A stretch of 55,232 nt of DNA from contig NZ_WWJX01000815.1 of the NCBI RefSeq assembly GCF_009865215.1, positions 1 through 55,232 of the forward strand. The letters run 5' to 3'. Source of the stretch: Streptomyces sp. SID3343. GTDB lineage: Bacteria; Actinomycetota; Actinomycetes; Streptomycetales; Streptomycetaceae. Made by a program: the position numbers and the translations under genes. Below, in pieces: positions 18,118 to 28,659 of this stretch (its first letter is position 1; each line of letters begins with the position of its first letter). Under the pieces are notes generated by a model. The model saw only the letters and a list, made by a program, of their open reading frames with translations, made no database searches and was not told the origin of the DNA.

Positions 18118-19956
18118 TCAGCCCGTGAGCCACGCGGGCGCCGGCACCAGGAGCTCCACGTTGCGGTCCTCCACCCGGCCGCGGCGACCGTCGACGGCCG
18201 CGTCGGGGCGGTCGCGCTCCTGCCAGTCGTTGCCCGCCAGTTCGCGGGCGAGGGCGGCCAGGGCGAGCGGCGTGTCGAGCTTGCCGCCGTTGGACTCGGG
18301 GCCCGCCGAGTCGACGATCGTGCCGAAGATCGAGACCGTGCCGTTCTTGTTGTCGGCGAGCTCCACGATCCGCGCCTGCGACGGCCAGTCGATGTGCGAC
18401 GCCGTGTTGACCTCCCAGAAGCCGCCGGGTGCCGCGCTGCCCGCCGGGCGGGGATGGGCCTTCACGGCGTTGTCGTGGGTGTGCCCGTTGACCCACAGCA
18501 CGACGTTGGGAAAGCGCAGGAGCAGGGCCTGTACCTGCGGGCCCAGGACGCGCGCGGGCTGACCGTCGGGGACGGTCTTGTTGACCATCGTGGCCAGGGT
18601 GTGGTGGCTGAACAGGACGAACAGCCTGTCCTGGCCGGTGCCCTGGACGACCTTGCCCTGCTCGTCGAGGTAGCTCGAACTGCCCCTGGTCAACTGCTCG
18701 TTCAACCACGCGAACTGGACGGGGTCCAGGCAACCGGAGTCCAGGCCGTACTGGTTGACGGTGTCGAGGACGAGGCAACGCACGGCCGGGCCCTGGTCGA
18801 ACGTGTAGTAGGCGGTGGCCTGGTCGACGTTTTGCTGCGAGAAGCCGTGGCCCTTGGGCAGGCCGGTGGTGTTGAAGTGCTCCTTGATCGTCTGCGCGCG
18901 GTCGACCAGGCGGCGGTCCGGGTCGGCGGTGACCTTGCGCTTGGGGCCGGCCATCAACGCGGCGAGCGCGTCGGGCTTGCCGGCTTGCAGGCCCAGCGCG
19001 AGCGTGACGAGGGTCTGGCCCGGGGATATGTCGAGCACCTTCTCGTCGCCGACCGCGACCTTGCTCAGCAGCTCACTGACCGGCAGGTTGCCCTGCACGA
19101 GACCGTCGTGGTTGCCGTACGCGGTGTACCACGGGGTCTTGAGGCCGGTCGCGTCGAACGGCCGGCGGCACGCGTCGAGCAGGCCGGGGACGGTCGGGTA
19201 GCCGTACTGGGCACGCGGGACGTCGTCCTTTTGGCCGGCGGGCGTGCCGTCGGGGTGCCAGTAGCGCTCGTGGTACGAGACCGCGTCCATCGGACCCTCG
19301 TACTTGTTGTGGTCACCCGAGTCGGGAGTGACCTTCTTGCCGCCGTCGAGCACGTCGATGTACCAACGCAGTTCGTTGAACTGGATGTTGTCGGTGTTGT
19401 CGCCGGTGCAGATGGTGAAGGCGAGCGCCTGACCCAGCGCCGGGCCCTTGCCTATCTTGTTGATCGACTGGACCATCGCCTCGGCGATCTGCGCGGTCAG
19501 CACCTCCTGCGGGCGGTAGGCCGACTGGAACGGCAGCAGCTTCGCGAACGGCTGGTCCTTGTCGCTGTGCCGGTCGAGGAAGTCCACCCGCGCGGTCGAC
19601 TGCGAGTCCTGGATGTGTATGTCGGTGAACTGCGTGAAGGCGACCAGGGGTTGCCGCTTGGTCGCGTCGCCGGTCCCGGCCTCGGGGGCCAGTTCGTCGC
19701 GCAGCTTGTACGGCTCGCCGGGCCCCGCCACGATCTTGCGGTAGCCGCCAACGCCGGGCGGGCCGAACACGAGCGTGCGCTCCAGGGTCGTGCCCGCGGG
19801 AGCGGCCGGTCCCGCGTTCTGCTTCGGGCCGCCGGACTTGGGCGCGTCGGTCGGCTTGCGGTCGGGCTTGTCCTTGTCGTCGGTACAGGCTGCGACCCCC
19901 AGGAGTGCCGCGCTCGCGGCCGAGTACTTCAACAGGTCCCGACGATTCGGCTTCAT
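18118..19956 (-). CDS. Tat-exported metallophosphoesterase (TIGR03767-like)
   Basis: 612 residues. The N-terminus has a twin-arginine signal (NRRDLLKYS) and a lipobox (LLGVAAC, Cys near residue 24), so it should be an exported lipoprotein, followed by a Lys/Pro/Asp-rich linker. The calcineurin-like site is complete: FTDIHIQD (first metal ligands), [20 protein letters not shown] and VNGHTHDN. Such enzymes cleave phosphomono- or diesters on the cell surface; the substrate is unknown. It lies between hspR and the kinase gene with no HAIR box of its own. A homologue at this position between hspR and clpB is, as far as I recall, common in streptomycetes. Confidence 0.92.
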   Translation of the reverse strand: MKPNRRDLLKYSAASAALLGVAACTDDKDKPDRKPTDAPKSGGPKQNAGPAAPAGTTLERTLVFGPPGVGGYRKIVAGPGEPYKLRDELAPEAGTGDATKRQPLVAFTQFTDIHIQDSQSTARVDFLDRHSDKDQPFAKLLPFQSAYRPQEVLTAQIAEAMVQSINKIGKGPALGQALAFTICTGDNTDNIQFNELRWYIDVLDGGKKVTPDSGDHNKYEGPMDAVSYHERYWHPDGTPAGQKDDVPRAQYGYPTVPGLLDACRRPFDATGLKTPWYTAYGNHDGLVQGNLPVSELLSKVAVGDEKVLDISPGQTLVTLALGLQAGKPDALAALMAGPKRKVTADPDRRLVDRAQTIKEHFNTTGLPKGHGFSQQNVDQATAYYTFDQGPAVRCLVLDTVNQYGLDSGCLDPVQFAWLNEQLTRGSSSYLDEQGKVVQGTGQDRLFVLFSHHTLATMVNKTVPDGQPARVLGPQVQALLLRFPNVVLWVNGHTHDNAVKAHPRPAGSAAPGGFWEVNTASHIDWPSQARIVELADNKNGTVSIFGTIVDSAGPESNGGKLDTPLALAALARELAGNDWQERDRPDAAVDGRRGRVEDRNVELLVPAPAWLTG

Positions 19957-20021
19957 GCGGTGACCCTAACGACGGGGATTGAGCCGGCTCAAGACGCTTT
20001 GGGATGAGACAGCACGACGAA

Positions 20022-20051
20022 AGAGGGGCGCGGCCGAAGCCGTGCCCCTCT
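20022..20051 (-). terminator. dnaK operon terminator
   Basis: On the minus strand AGAGGGGCACGGC, loop TTCG, GCCGCGCCCCTCT forms a 13-bp stem with one G-T pair closed by a UUCG tetraloop, about 40 bp after the hspR stop; CTTTCG follows. Confidence 0.75.
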
Positions 20052-20092
20052 ATCGACGGATGTGTCCGTCGGTCCGCGCGTCCGCCCCGAGG

Positions 20093-20554
20093 TCAGTCCG
20101 CGCGCCCGCGCCGCGGCTTCCACACCACGAGCGCACTGCCCACCTGCGGCCGCAACGGGACGAGGTCGCGCCGGTAGGACGCGTGCACCGCGGCTTCGCG
20201 CTGCGCACTCGCCGCCGACGCCTCACCCAGCGCGTGTTCCATCTCGGCGACGCGCATGCGCAGCGCGAGCACCTGGTTCTCCAACTCCAGGATCCGCTTG
20301 ATCCCGGCGAGGTTGATGCCGTCCTCCTGGGACAGCCGCTGCACCTCGCGCAGTTGGACGATGTCACGGGCCGAGTAGCGCCGCCCGCGACCGGCCGTGC
20401 GATCCGGCGAGACCAGGCCGAGCCGGTCGTACTGTCGCAGTGTCTGCGGGTGCAGGCCGGAGAGCTGAGCGGCCACCGAGATCACGTAGACCGGAGAGGT
20501 CTCGTCGATCTCGAAGCCGCGGCCTCCCAAGCCGCCCATGCCACCCGGTCGCAT
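20093..20554 (-). CDS. hspR: Heat-shock repressor HspR (MerR family)
   Basis: 153 residues. The MerR-type winged helix reads PVYVISVAAQLSGLHPQTLRQYDRLGLVSP (about 20-50), followed by RYSARDIVQLREVQRLSQE and a coiled-coil dimer helix (KRILELENQVLALRMRVAEMEHAL). HspR represses dnaK and clpB transcription by binding HAIR sequences, with DnaK as co-repressor in Streptomyces. It starts one base after the dnaJ stop, so it is the last gene of dnaK-grpE-dnaJ-hspR and is autoregulated through the dnaK promoter. The C-terminal 45 residues are basic and poorly conserved. Confidence 0.97.
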   Translation of the reverse strand: MRPGGMGGLGGRGFEIDETSPVYVISVAAQLSGLHPQTLRQYDRLGLVSPDRTAGRGRRYSARDIVQLREVQRLSQEDGINLAGIKRILELENQVLALRMRVAEMEHALGEASAASAQREAAVHASYRRDLVPLRPQVGSALVVWKPRRGRAD

Positions 20555-20555
20555 G

Positions 20556-21728
20556 TCACGCCCCCTTCGCCGCGTCCAACAGATCGGCTCGGGGGTCGTC
20601 CGCCACGGTCGCCTCGCGGAACGCTTCGAGCGCTTCGCGCGCCTTGTCGTTCAGCTGTTGAGGCACCGTCACCTCGATGGTGACCAGGAGGTCGCCCCGA
20701 GTGCCGTCCTTGCGTGCCGCTCCGCGCCCGCGCACTCGCAGCGTGCGGCCGTTGCCCGTGCCCGCGGGGAGCTTGAGCGTGACCGGAACGCCGCCCAGGG
20801 TGGGCACGGTCACCTCGGCCCCCAGGGCCGCCTCCGGAAACGTGACCGGCACCGTGACCGTGAGGTTGTCTCCCTTGCGGCCGAACAGGGAGTGCGCCTT
20901 GACGTGCACGACGACGTACAGATCGCCGTGCGGTCCGCCGCGCTCGCCCGGAGCGCCCTTGCCCTTGAGCCGGATCCGCTGCCCGTCCTGGACCCCGGCC
21001 GGGATCCGGACCTGCATCGTGCGCGAACTCTTGGCCCGGCCACTGCCGTTGCACACGATGCACGGGTCGTCCACGATCATGCCGCGGCCCTTGCAGTCGC
21101 GGCACGGCTCCGAGAAGCCGAAACCGCCCTGCGGCCGACTGACGTTGCCCGCGCCCGCGCAGGTCGGGCACATCCGCGGGGCGGTGCCCGCGGCCGCGCC
21201 CGTGCCGTTGCAGTGCCGACACGGCTCGGAACTGGTCAGCCGGATCGGCACGGTCGCACCGTCCACGGCATCGGCGAACCCGAGGGTGACCTCGGACTCG
21301 ACGTCGGCGCCGCGGCGCGGCTGCTGCCGCCCGGTCTGGCGCCCGCCGCCGAACAGGCCACCGAAGATGTCGCCGAGACCGCCGGTGTTGCCCGCGCCGC
21401 CCTGCTGACCGCCGAAGATGTCGCCGAGGTCGAACGGGAAACCCTGCCCGCCCTGGGCGCCGCCGGGACCGCGGAAGTTGCCACCTCCGCTGCCGAACAG
21501 CGTCCGCGCCTCGTCGTACTCCTTGCGCCGCTTTTCGTCGGCGAGCACGTCGTACGCCTCGGAGATCTCCTTGAAGCGTTCCTCCGCCATGGTGTCACCC
21601 TTGTTCTTGTCCGGGTGGAACTCGACGGCGAGCTTGCGGTACGCCTTCTTGATCTCGGCGGTACCGGCGTCCTTGGGGACGCCGAGCACCTTGTAGTAGT
21701 CCTTCTCCAGGTAATCCTTCGTACTCAT
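20556..21728 (-). CDS. dnaJ: Co-chaperone DnaJ
   Basis: 390 residues from ATG 21728, which has GAGGGG just upstream; the frame is open 12 codons further but that start is poor. The J domain carries HPDKNKGD (HPD motif, about residue 38). The Gly/Phe region is long, with repeated GGLGDIFGG elements. Four zinc-binding repeats follow: CRHCNGTG, CPTCAGAG, CRDCKGRG and CIVCNGSG. The C-terminal substrate-binding domains end in DLLVTIEVTVPQQL. It stimulates DnaK ATPase and delivers substrates. It sits between grpE (118-bp gap) and hspR. Confidence 0.98.
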   Translation of the reverse strand: MSTKDYLEKDYYKVLGVPKDAGTAEIKKAYRKLAVEFHPDKNKGDTMAEERFKEISEAYDVLADEKRRKEYDEARTLFGSGGGNFRGPGGAQGGQGFPFDLGDIFGGQQGGAGNTGGLGDIFGGLFGGGRQTGRQQPRRGADVESEVTLGFADAVDGATVPIRLTSSEPCRHCNGTGAAAGTAPRMCPTCAGAGNVSRPQGGFGFSEPCRDCKGRGMIVDDPCIVCNGSGRAKSSRTMQVRIPAGVQDGQRIRLKGKGAPGERGGPHGDLYVVVHVKAHSLFGRKGDNLTVTVPVTFPEAALGAEVTVPTLGGVPVTLKLPAGTGNGRTLRVRGRGAARKDGTRGDLLVTIEVTVPQQLNDKAREALEAFREATVADDPRADLLDAAKGA

Positions 21729-21847
21729 GTGCCCCTCGCCGATCCGGCGTCGGCGACGGCGCACTCGAACCGCGAGCGCCCTTCGACGGTTTCACCACAT
21801 CCGTGCATCGGCGTCCCTCCTCTCCGCGTCTAGTTCTCCGTGACGGT

Positions 21848-22425
21848 TCAGCTGTCGGCCGCTTCGCCCGACTCCTCCGGACCGCCGTCGGCGTCCGCTG
21901 TGGGCTCGGCGACCGCCACGCGCGCCGGACGGATGATCCGCTCGCCGACCTGGTAGCCGGGCTGGAGGATCTCCACACACGTGGGCTCGGTGACGTCGGT
22001 CGCGTACGAGTGCAGCAGTGCCTCGTGGATCGTCGGGTCGAACACGTCGCCCTTGGACCCGAAGCCCTGCAACCCCATCTTGGCGACGATCGACTCCAAC
22101 GACTCGGCGACCGACTTGAAGCCGCCCGCCAGTTCGCCGTGGTCGCGTGCCCGGCCGATGTCGTCCAGCACCGGAAGCAGTTCGCTCAAGACCTTGATGG
22201 CGGCCAGTTCGCCCGCCACGTTGCGGTCCCGCTCGACGCGCTTGCGGTAGTTGGAGTATTCGGCCTGGAGCCGCTGGAGGTCGGCCGTACGCTCGCCGAG
22301 CTGGTTGCGCAGCTCGGCGAGTTCGGCTGCCCCGGGGGCCGGGGCCGCCGCCGAAGCGGCGGTCCCGGTTTCCGGCTTCGGCTCCGCCTCGTTGGCGTCG
22401 TCCGGGACGGCGCCGGTGCCGTCCG

Positions 22426-22429
<4 letters not shown>
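21848..22429 (-). CDS. grpE: Nucleotide exchange factor GrpE
   Basis: 193 residues from GTG 22429, which overlaps the dnaK stop by four bases (GTGA). A long dimerising helix ([30 protein letters not shown]) leads to the four-helix core ([15 protein letters not shown]) and the beta-wing ending with [16 protein letters not shown]. It exchanges ADP for ATP on DnaK. The N-terminal 35 residues and the C-terminal 20 are Ala/Glu/Pro-rich and disordered. The 118-bp gap to dnaJ is larger than expected in the operon, but no terminator hairpin is obvious in it. Confidence 0.97.
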
Positions 22430-24270
<1,841 letters not shown>

Positions 24271-24293
24271 GATTCGGTTCCTCCGGATGAAGA

Positions 24294-24314
24294 GTTGAGT
24301 GGTATGGGCTCAAG
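24294..24314. promoter_or_regulatory. Second, imperfect HAIR box of dnaK
   Basis: GTTGAGT, seven bases, GCTCAAG: one arm matches the HspR consensus at 6 of 7, the other at 6 of 7. It is 24 bp from the dnaK start, where binding would block transcription or initiation. Confidence 0.7.
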
Positions 24315-24345
24315 GATGAGCTGTCCGGTCCAACCGGTCAAATCG

Positions 24346-24366
24346 CTTGAGTATTCCTGACTCAAC
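24346..24366. promoter_or_regulatory. Primary HAIR operator of dnaK
   Basis: CTTGAGT-N7-ACTCAAC at 24346-24366, matching the HspR consensus at 13 of 14 arm positions, 76 bp upstream of the dnaK start. The remaining bases to 24603 hold the promoter of the divergent low-complexity gene; no other gene is seen there. Confidence 0.9.
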
Positions 24367-24603
24367 TTTAGTGCCCCGGAGCCTGTGAGGAGGCGGATCC
24401 CGGGATGCCGATCCGCATCGCGGACGCCCGGCTTGATCGAAACGTTGTACGCCTCCGCAGTCTTATTTTGGTGAATGTCGTCACAAAGGCCGCTCCGAAT
24501 CTCAACGGTCCCGTCACGCACATGGCAGCATGACTGCGCCTGATGCCTCCTGCCTGCCGGCGGATACCAGGCGAAACCAGAGACTTCGTAGGGGGACCAC
24601 CCG

Positions 24604-25716
24604 ATGAGTGATGGCCACGGTTACCCACCCGTGCCACCTCCGACGCCTTCCGGATCGCAGCCGGGTCAGCCGTCGTATGGGCAACCGGGGCAGCAGCCCG
24701 GGCAGGAGCAGTACGGCCGGCCGGCTCCGCTCCCCACACCCGGCGGATACGGTCAGCCGGTCCCGCCGCCCCGGCAGGGCCGGCCCGACCAACAGGGACA
24801 GCAGGGTCACCCGGGGACGCAAGGGCAGCCCGGCCAGGGCGGTTTCCGGGAGAGCGGCGCCTACCCGTTCCCGCAGTACAGCCAGTACGGGCACTACCAG
24901 CAGTACGCGCAGAACGGGGGCCCCGGCGGTCCACAAGGACCCCAGGGCCCGCAGGGCCCGCAGCGGCCGCGCGGTCGCAGCCGCAAGGCGATCGGCACCT
25001 GGATCGCGGTCGTCTCGGGCGGCATCGTCGCGGCGGTGATCGTCGCGCTGCTCGGCTTCGAGGACCCGACCGACAAGAAGGAAGCCTCGGCGCCGGCCGC
25101 GGCCACCCCGACGATCGCGGCCACCGGCGGCACCGGCCCGCGCAACGGCGACGTCAGCAGGACGCTCAGAATCCCGAGCCCGCTGCCGGCGATCAGCGGA
25201 CCGAAGTTCACCGACGTGTCCGTCGACCCGAAGTCGTGGCCCAAGCCGTGCGATCTGCTGACCGACGCCGAGATCACCGCGCTGGCCCCGGGAGCCAAGG
25301 TCGTCGGTCGCAAGGCGAGCGAGAGCACTGTCGCCCTCTCGGACTTCTCGGACTGCCGCCTCAAGCTCGATCTGCCGAACCTGAGCAGTCCCGGCGCTCC
25401 GGTCGAGGTGCTTCTCCAGTCCACCGGCTTCAAGCCGACGGAGGAGCGCAAGTCGTCCTTCGCCGGCAAGAAGACGGACCGGGAGGCGACTTCGCGCTCG
25501 GACCCCGAGCAGTACGACAACATCCGGGGCTCGGATCTCGGCGTCGACGACGCCTATCGCGACAGCGACACGATCGAATTCGTCAAGAACGGCACGGCGC
25601 TGAGCGTCAAGGTGACGGGCCAGGTGAAGGACTCGGCGGGCAACGCGGCCAAGCCCCACACCCTGATCCGCGAGTACGGCCCCTCTCTCGTCGCGATCGT
25701 CGGGCAAAAGCTCTGA
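24604..25716 (+). CDS. Single-pass protein with Pro/Gly/Gln head, paralogue 1 of 3
   Basis: 370 residues. Residues 1-120 are low complexity (GQPGQQPGQ, PPPRQGRP, GPQGPQGPQ) and presumably cytoplasmic. A basic RPRGRSRKA stretch precedes one membrane segment (WIAVVSGGIVAAVIVALLGF, about 138-157), giving an N-in topology. The external domain (about 200-370) starts DPKSWPKPCDLLTDAEITAL, has a second Cys in SDCRLKLDL, then DNIRGSDLGVDDAYRDSDTIEF and a C-terminal GPSLVAIVGQ helix. The WP-x-x-C-D-L-L-T-x-x-E pattern resembles DUF3558-type exported domains. The two cysteines could form a disulfide. It is divergent from dnaK and first of three tandem paralogues. Function unknown. Confidence 0.85.
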   Translation: MSDGHGYPPVPPPTPSGSQPGQPSYGQPGQQPGQEQYGRPAPLPTPGGYGQPVPPPRQGRPDQQGQQGHPGTQGQPGQGGFRESGAYPFPQYSQYGHYQQYAQNGGPGGPQGPQGPQGPQRPRGRSRKAIGTWIAVVSGGIVAAVIVALLGFEDPTDKKEASAPAAATPTIAATGGTGPRNGDVSRTLRIPSPLPAISGPKFTDVSVDPKSWPKPCDLLTDAEITALAPGAKVVGRKASESTVALSDFSDCRLKLDLPNLSSPGAPVEVLLQSTGFKPTEERKSSFAGKKTDREATSRSDPEQYDNIRGSDLGVDDAYRDSDTIEFVKNGTALSVKVTGQVKDSAGNAAKPHTLIREYGPSLVAIVGQKL

Positions 25717-25843
25717 TCGGTCCTCGGCCGCGGGATGCGCGGAGTGCCCGATTCCGTCGGGCCCCGCCGGAACCCGTACGTTGTGGACCCCCGTTCCGGG
25801 CCGGGGGCCCGGGCGCGGCACCGCATCCCACCGCAGCATCGGC

Positions 25844-25885
25844 GACACCGCTTTCGCAACACCGCTTTCGCGACACCGCTTTACC
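25844..25885 (+). repeat. Three tandem 14-bp repeats (RACACCGCTTTCGC)
   Basis: Units begin at 25844, 25858 and 25872; the first two differ at one base, the third at the end. They lie in the 223-bp gap between paralogues 1 and 2, about 55 bp before the second gene, where promoter or leader sequence is expected. Confidence 0.7.
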
Positions 25886-25939
25886 GGCGACCACGCATCG
25901 GCGCACGGCATCGGCACAGGGCATCAGGAGGACACGGGG

Positions 25940-26773
25940 ATGGTACGAATCGGGAACCCGGGAGGGAACCAGTACGGCGGGCCGCCGCCACCTCGACAGC
26001 AGCCGTACGGGCACCCCGGCATGTACCCGCCGCCGCACTACGGCGCGCCGATGCCGCCCGAGCCGCCGCGGCGCAGCAAGCTCAAGCCGATCCTCGGCTG
26101 GGTCGGCGTGATCATCGGCGGCGTGGTGGCCACGGTCGCGGGCTCCTACATCGTCGATGCGGTCAACAAGAAGAACGACGACGGCCCCGACAAGGCGCCG
26201 CAGGCGGTGAGCGAGAAGGGGGTCGCGTTCCCCGAGGGCTACACCCCGCCGCCGGCGAAGGCGTTCGTCGACGGCCCCAGGTTCCGGGCCACCGGCGACA
26301 AGAGCACGTGGCCGGACGCCTGCACGATGCTCACCGACGCCGAGATCCAGAACGCGATCCCGGATGCCAAGATCATCGGTTCCCGCGAGGGCAAGCCGGT
26401 GTCGGGCCGCAAGGACTCGTGCACGGTGAACCTGCAACTGCCCAACCTGCAGCAGCCGTCCGACCCGGCCAAGGTGACCGTCTCGATCAAGGCGATCGGC
26501 GACGCGGAACCGGTCAAGGCCGCCTACGAGAAGGCGAAGGCCGAGGCCACCTCGCACCCCAACTTCGAGGACCTCGCCAACAAGTTGCTGGTGGACAACG
26601 CCTATCGGGACAACTCGACGCTGTTCCTGCTCAAGCCGGGCTACTTCGTGAGCGTCGAGGTCTTGGGCGACATCAAGGACTCGGCCGGCGGGCCGCTCGG
26701 GCGCGACGCGTGGACCAAGCAGGTGGGACCCGCGCTCGTGCAGATCCTCAACATCCGGATGACCGCCGAGTGA
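25940..26773 (+). CDS. Single-pass protein, paralogue 2 of 3
   Basis: 277 residues from ATG 25940, with AGGAGG (25926-25931) upstream; an ATG further upstream reads through repeats and lacks a ribosome site. The low-complexity head is short (about 40 residues, PPPPRQQPYG and MYPPPHYG). The basic RRSKLKP leads to a membrane segment (ILGWVGVIIGGVVATVAGSYIV). The external domain mirrors paralogue 1: STWPDACTMLTDAEIQNAIP, DSCTVNLQLPNL, VDNAYRDNSTLFLLK and a final QVGPALVQILN helix. Spacing of the two Cys is conserved. Paralogue 3 starts 42 bp later, so 2 and 3 are probably co-transcribed. Confidence 0.85.
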   Translation: MVRIGNPGGNQYGGPPPPRQQPYGHPGMYPPPHYGAPMPPEPPRRSKLKPILGWVGVIIGGVVATVAGSYIVDAVNKKNDDGPDKAPQAVSEKGVAFPEGYTPPPAKAFVDGPRFRATGDKSTWPDACTMLTDAEIQNAIPDAKIIGSREGKPVSGRKDSCTVNLQLPNLQQPSDPAKVTVSIKAIGDAEPVKAAYEKAKAEATSHPNFEDLANKLLVDNAYRDNSTLFLLKPGYFVSVEVLGDIKDSAGGPLGRDAWTKQVGPALVQILNIRMTAE

Positions 26774-26815
26774 CCCACCGCCACCCCACGCACCGTCATA
26801 ACGGGGAGTAATGCC

Positions 26816-28024
26816 ATGACAGGCCACTACGACAATCCGCAGTCGGGCAACCAACCGAACCAACCGCCGGGGCCGCCGCCCCAGGGCCCGCCGCCTCCGC
26901 CGCCGCAGGGCCCCCCGCCGCAGGGCTACGGGCAGCAACAAGGGCACGGGCAGCAGCAGGGTTACGGACAACCGGGCTACGGACAACCGGGCTACGGACA
27001 ACAGCAGGGCTACGGCGGTCAACCGAGCCAAGGCGGTCAACCGAGCCAGGGCGGCCAACCGGGCTACCCACAGCAGGGTTACGGGCAGCAGCAGGACTAC
27101 GGGCAGCAGCAGGGTTACGGACAGCCGAGCTACGGCGGTCAGCAGGGGATGCCCGGGTCGTACGGTCCGCCCCCCGGCTACCCGCCGTCGATGCCCGGCT
27201 ACGGCCCCTCCGGCGCCCCGCTGCCGCCGCAGCGCAACCGCCGGAAACAGATCATCAGTTGGGTGGCCGCCACGGCCGGTGGCACCGCCGTCGTGGTCGT
27301 CGCCGCGCTGTTGATCAACGGCTCCGACGGCAAGAAGAACGAGGCGAAGGCCGCCCCGAGCACCATCGCCCCGCCGTCGGAACGGCGTCTGGACCCGTCC
27401 TTCGACCCGAAGGCGACCAAGAGTGGGGGCCCGAGCATCGCCCCGCAGAAGGCCGACACTCGACCGGACGCGCCGCCGGCTCCCAAGAACGGCGATCGGT
27501 TCGCGGCGACCGGCGACCCGAAGACCTGGCCCGATGCCTGCGACCTGGTGACGGACGCCCAGATCAAACTGATCGTCCCGACCGCCGGTCGCATCGAGCG
27601 TTTCGGCACGGTCGCCTCGGCCGGCTACTGGAAGAAGGAGAACCCACCGATCCGCAGTACCACCTGCACGATCAGTGTGGAATTCAACGACTTCCAGGAG
27701 CAGACCACCCCGCTCAAGTTCGAGTCGAGGATCTGGTTCATGGGTGATGCCGACTACGCGAAGTCGCAGTTCACGAGCAAGGTCACGCGTGCGAAGACCG
27801 GTCCGGATTTCATGATGTTCAAGGACTACGGCACGGAACTGGGCGGTGACGGCGCCTTCTACAGCGGCGACAGCGTCATGCTGTACAAGGGCGGCGCCCT
27901 CGTCGAGTTCGGCAGGAAGTCGGGGGGCAGCGGCGTCGACGCCTCGGGGAAGTTCGTCAAGGCGGTCGATTGGTTGCCGGCCGCGATCCCGAAGGCAGTG
28001 CCCGGTATTTCCGCCCAGATCTGA
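26816..28024 (+). CDS. Single-pass protein with PGYGQ repeats, paralogue 3 of 3
   Basis: 402 residues. Residues 1-140 are almost only Gly, Gln, Pro and Tyr, with PGYGQ, QQQGYGQ and GGQPSQ repeats, a composition like eukaryotic prion-like domains. RNRRKQI precedes one membrane segment ([20 protein letters not shown]). The external domain begins [19 protein letters not shown] and has the second Cys in TTCTISVEF, as in paralogues 1 and 2, and ends with [12 protein letters not shown]-like helix positions ([17 protein letters not shown]). The family signature is thus W-P-[DK]-x-C-[DT]-[LM]-[LV]-T-D-A. A strong 19-bp terminator follows. Confidence 0.87.
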   Translation: MTGHYDNPQSGNQPNQPPGPPPQGPPPPPPQGPPPQGYGQQQGHGQQQGYGQPGYGQPGYGQQQGYGGQPSQGGQPSQGGQPGYPQQGYGQQQDYGQQQGYGQPSYGGQQGMPGSYGPPPGYPPSMPGYGPSGAPLPPQRNRRKQIISWVAATAGGTAVVVVAALLINGSDGKKNEAKAAPSTIAPPSERRLDPSFDPKATKSGGPSIAPQKADTRPDAPPAPKNGDRFAATGDPKTWPDACDLVTDAQIKLIVPTAGRIERFGTVASAGYWKKENPPIRSTTCTISVEFNDFQEQTTPLKFESRIWFMGDADYAKSQFTSKVTRAKTGPDFMMFKDYGTELGGDGAFYSGDSVMLYKGGALVEFGRKSGGSGVDASGKFVKAVDWLPAAIPKAVPGISAQI

Positions 28025-28066
28025 TCGAAATCTGATCATGTCTGATCGATCGAGATCGATCGATCC
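28020..28066. repeat. GATC-dense tract
   Basis: Seven GATC tetramers in about 45 bp, including three TCTGATC units and GATCGATC runs, between the paralogue 3 stop and the terminator hairpin. Role unknown. Confidence 0.5.
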
Positions 28067-28069
28067 TGC

Positions 28070-28112
28070 TCGTGCTCCCGGCCACGCCGGACCGGCGTGG
28101 CCGGGAGCACGA
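28070..28112. terminator. Bidirectional 19-bp terminator hairpin
   Basis: A perfect stem of about 19 bp (core GTGCTCCCGGCCACGCC at 28072-28088 and its complement at 28094-28110, loop GGACC) between the convergent paralogue 3 and cupin genes. Confidence 0.85.
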
Positions 28113-28159
28113 CGTGCACGCGACGCCGCGCCCGGGTGGCCGGGCGGGGCGATCGGCCG

Positions 28160-28522
28160 CTACTCGTCGCGGTGCACCGTGTCCGGGGCGAAGCCCGGCA
28201 GGCACACCGCGACGTAGTCGGCGCCCTCGGCGCCCTTCGTGCTGTAGCGCACCCACTCGCCCGCGGCGGTGTGGATGCCCTGGCCCGCGGCGACCTCGTG
28301 CACACCGCCCTCGAACTCGACGGTCAGCACGCCGCGCAGGACGACCGTGTACTCGTCGAACTCGGGCCGTTGGCCGGGCTCCTCCCAGCCGCCGGGGCTG
28401 GTCATGTGCGCGATGCTGAGCGCCTCGTCGCCGGTGTTGACCCGGCCGACGTACTCACGAATGGTCTTGGGGATGTTGCCGGCGGCCTCGACGACCGTCG
28501 GCTTCTCGATGAAGTTCGGCAT
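28160..28522 (-). CDS. Small cupin-domain protein
   Basis: 120 residues from ATG 28522 (MPNFIEKPTVVEAAG), which has GGGG 5 nt upstream; an ATG three codons earlier is less well placed. One cupin barrel is visible: EFDEYTVVLRGVLTVEFEGG, with GGVHEVAAGQGIHTAAGEWVRY as the second cupin motif. In EFDEYTVVL the usual HxH metal ligands are replaced by D/E/Y, so metal binding may differ. It starts divergently from the RNA ligase gene, 137 bp apart. Likely a small-molecule-binding or isomerase-type cupin; no substrate can be named. Confidence 0.82.
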   Translation of the reverse strand: MPNFIEKPTVVEAAGNIPKTIREYVGRVNTGDEALSIAHMTSPGGWEEPGQRPEFDEYTVVLRGVLTVEFEGGVHEVAAGQGIHTAAGEWVRYSTKGAEGADYVAVCLPGFAPDTVHRDE

Positions 28523-28659
28523 GTGCCCCATCCTGTCCCAGCCGTCCCGAAAACCGATGGCGGGCCCGGCCGTGTACTTGGGAACGTGGCACAACCATTG
28601 CGGCCGTTGCGGTCGTCGCACGTGTCTCGTGCACCCGGGGGAGCGAAAGGGGCATGCCC

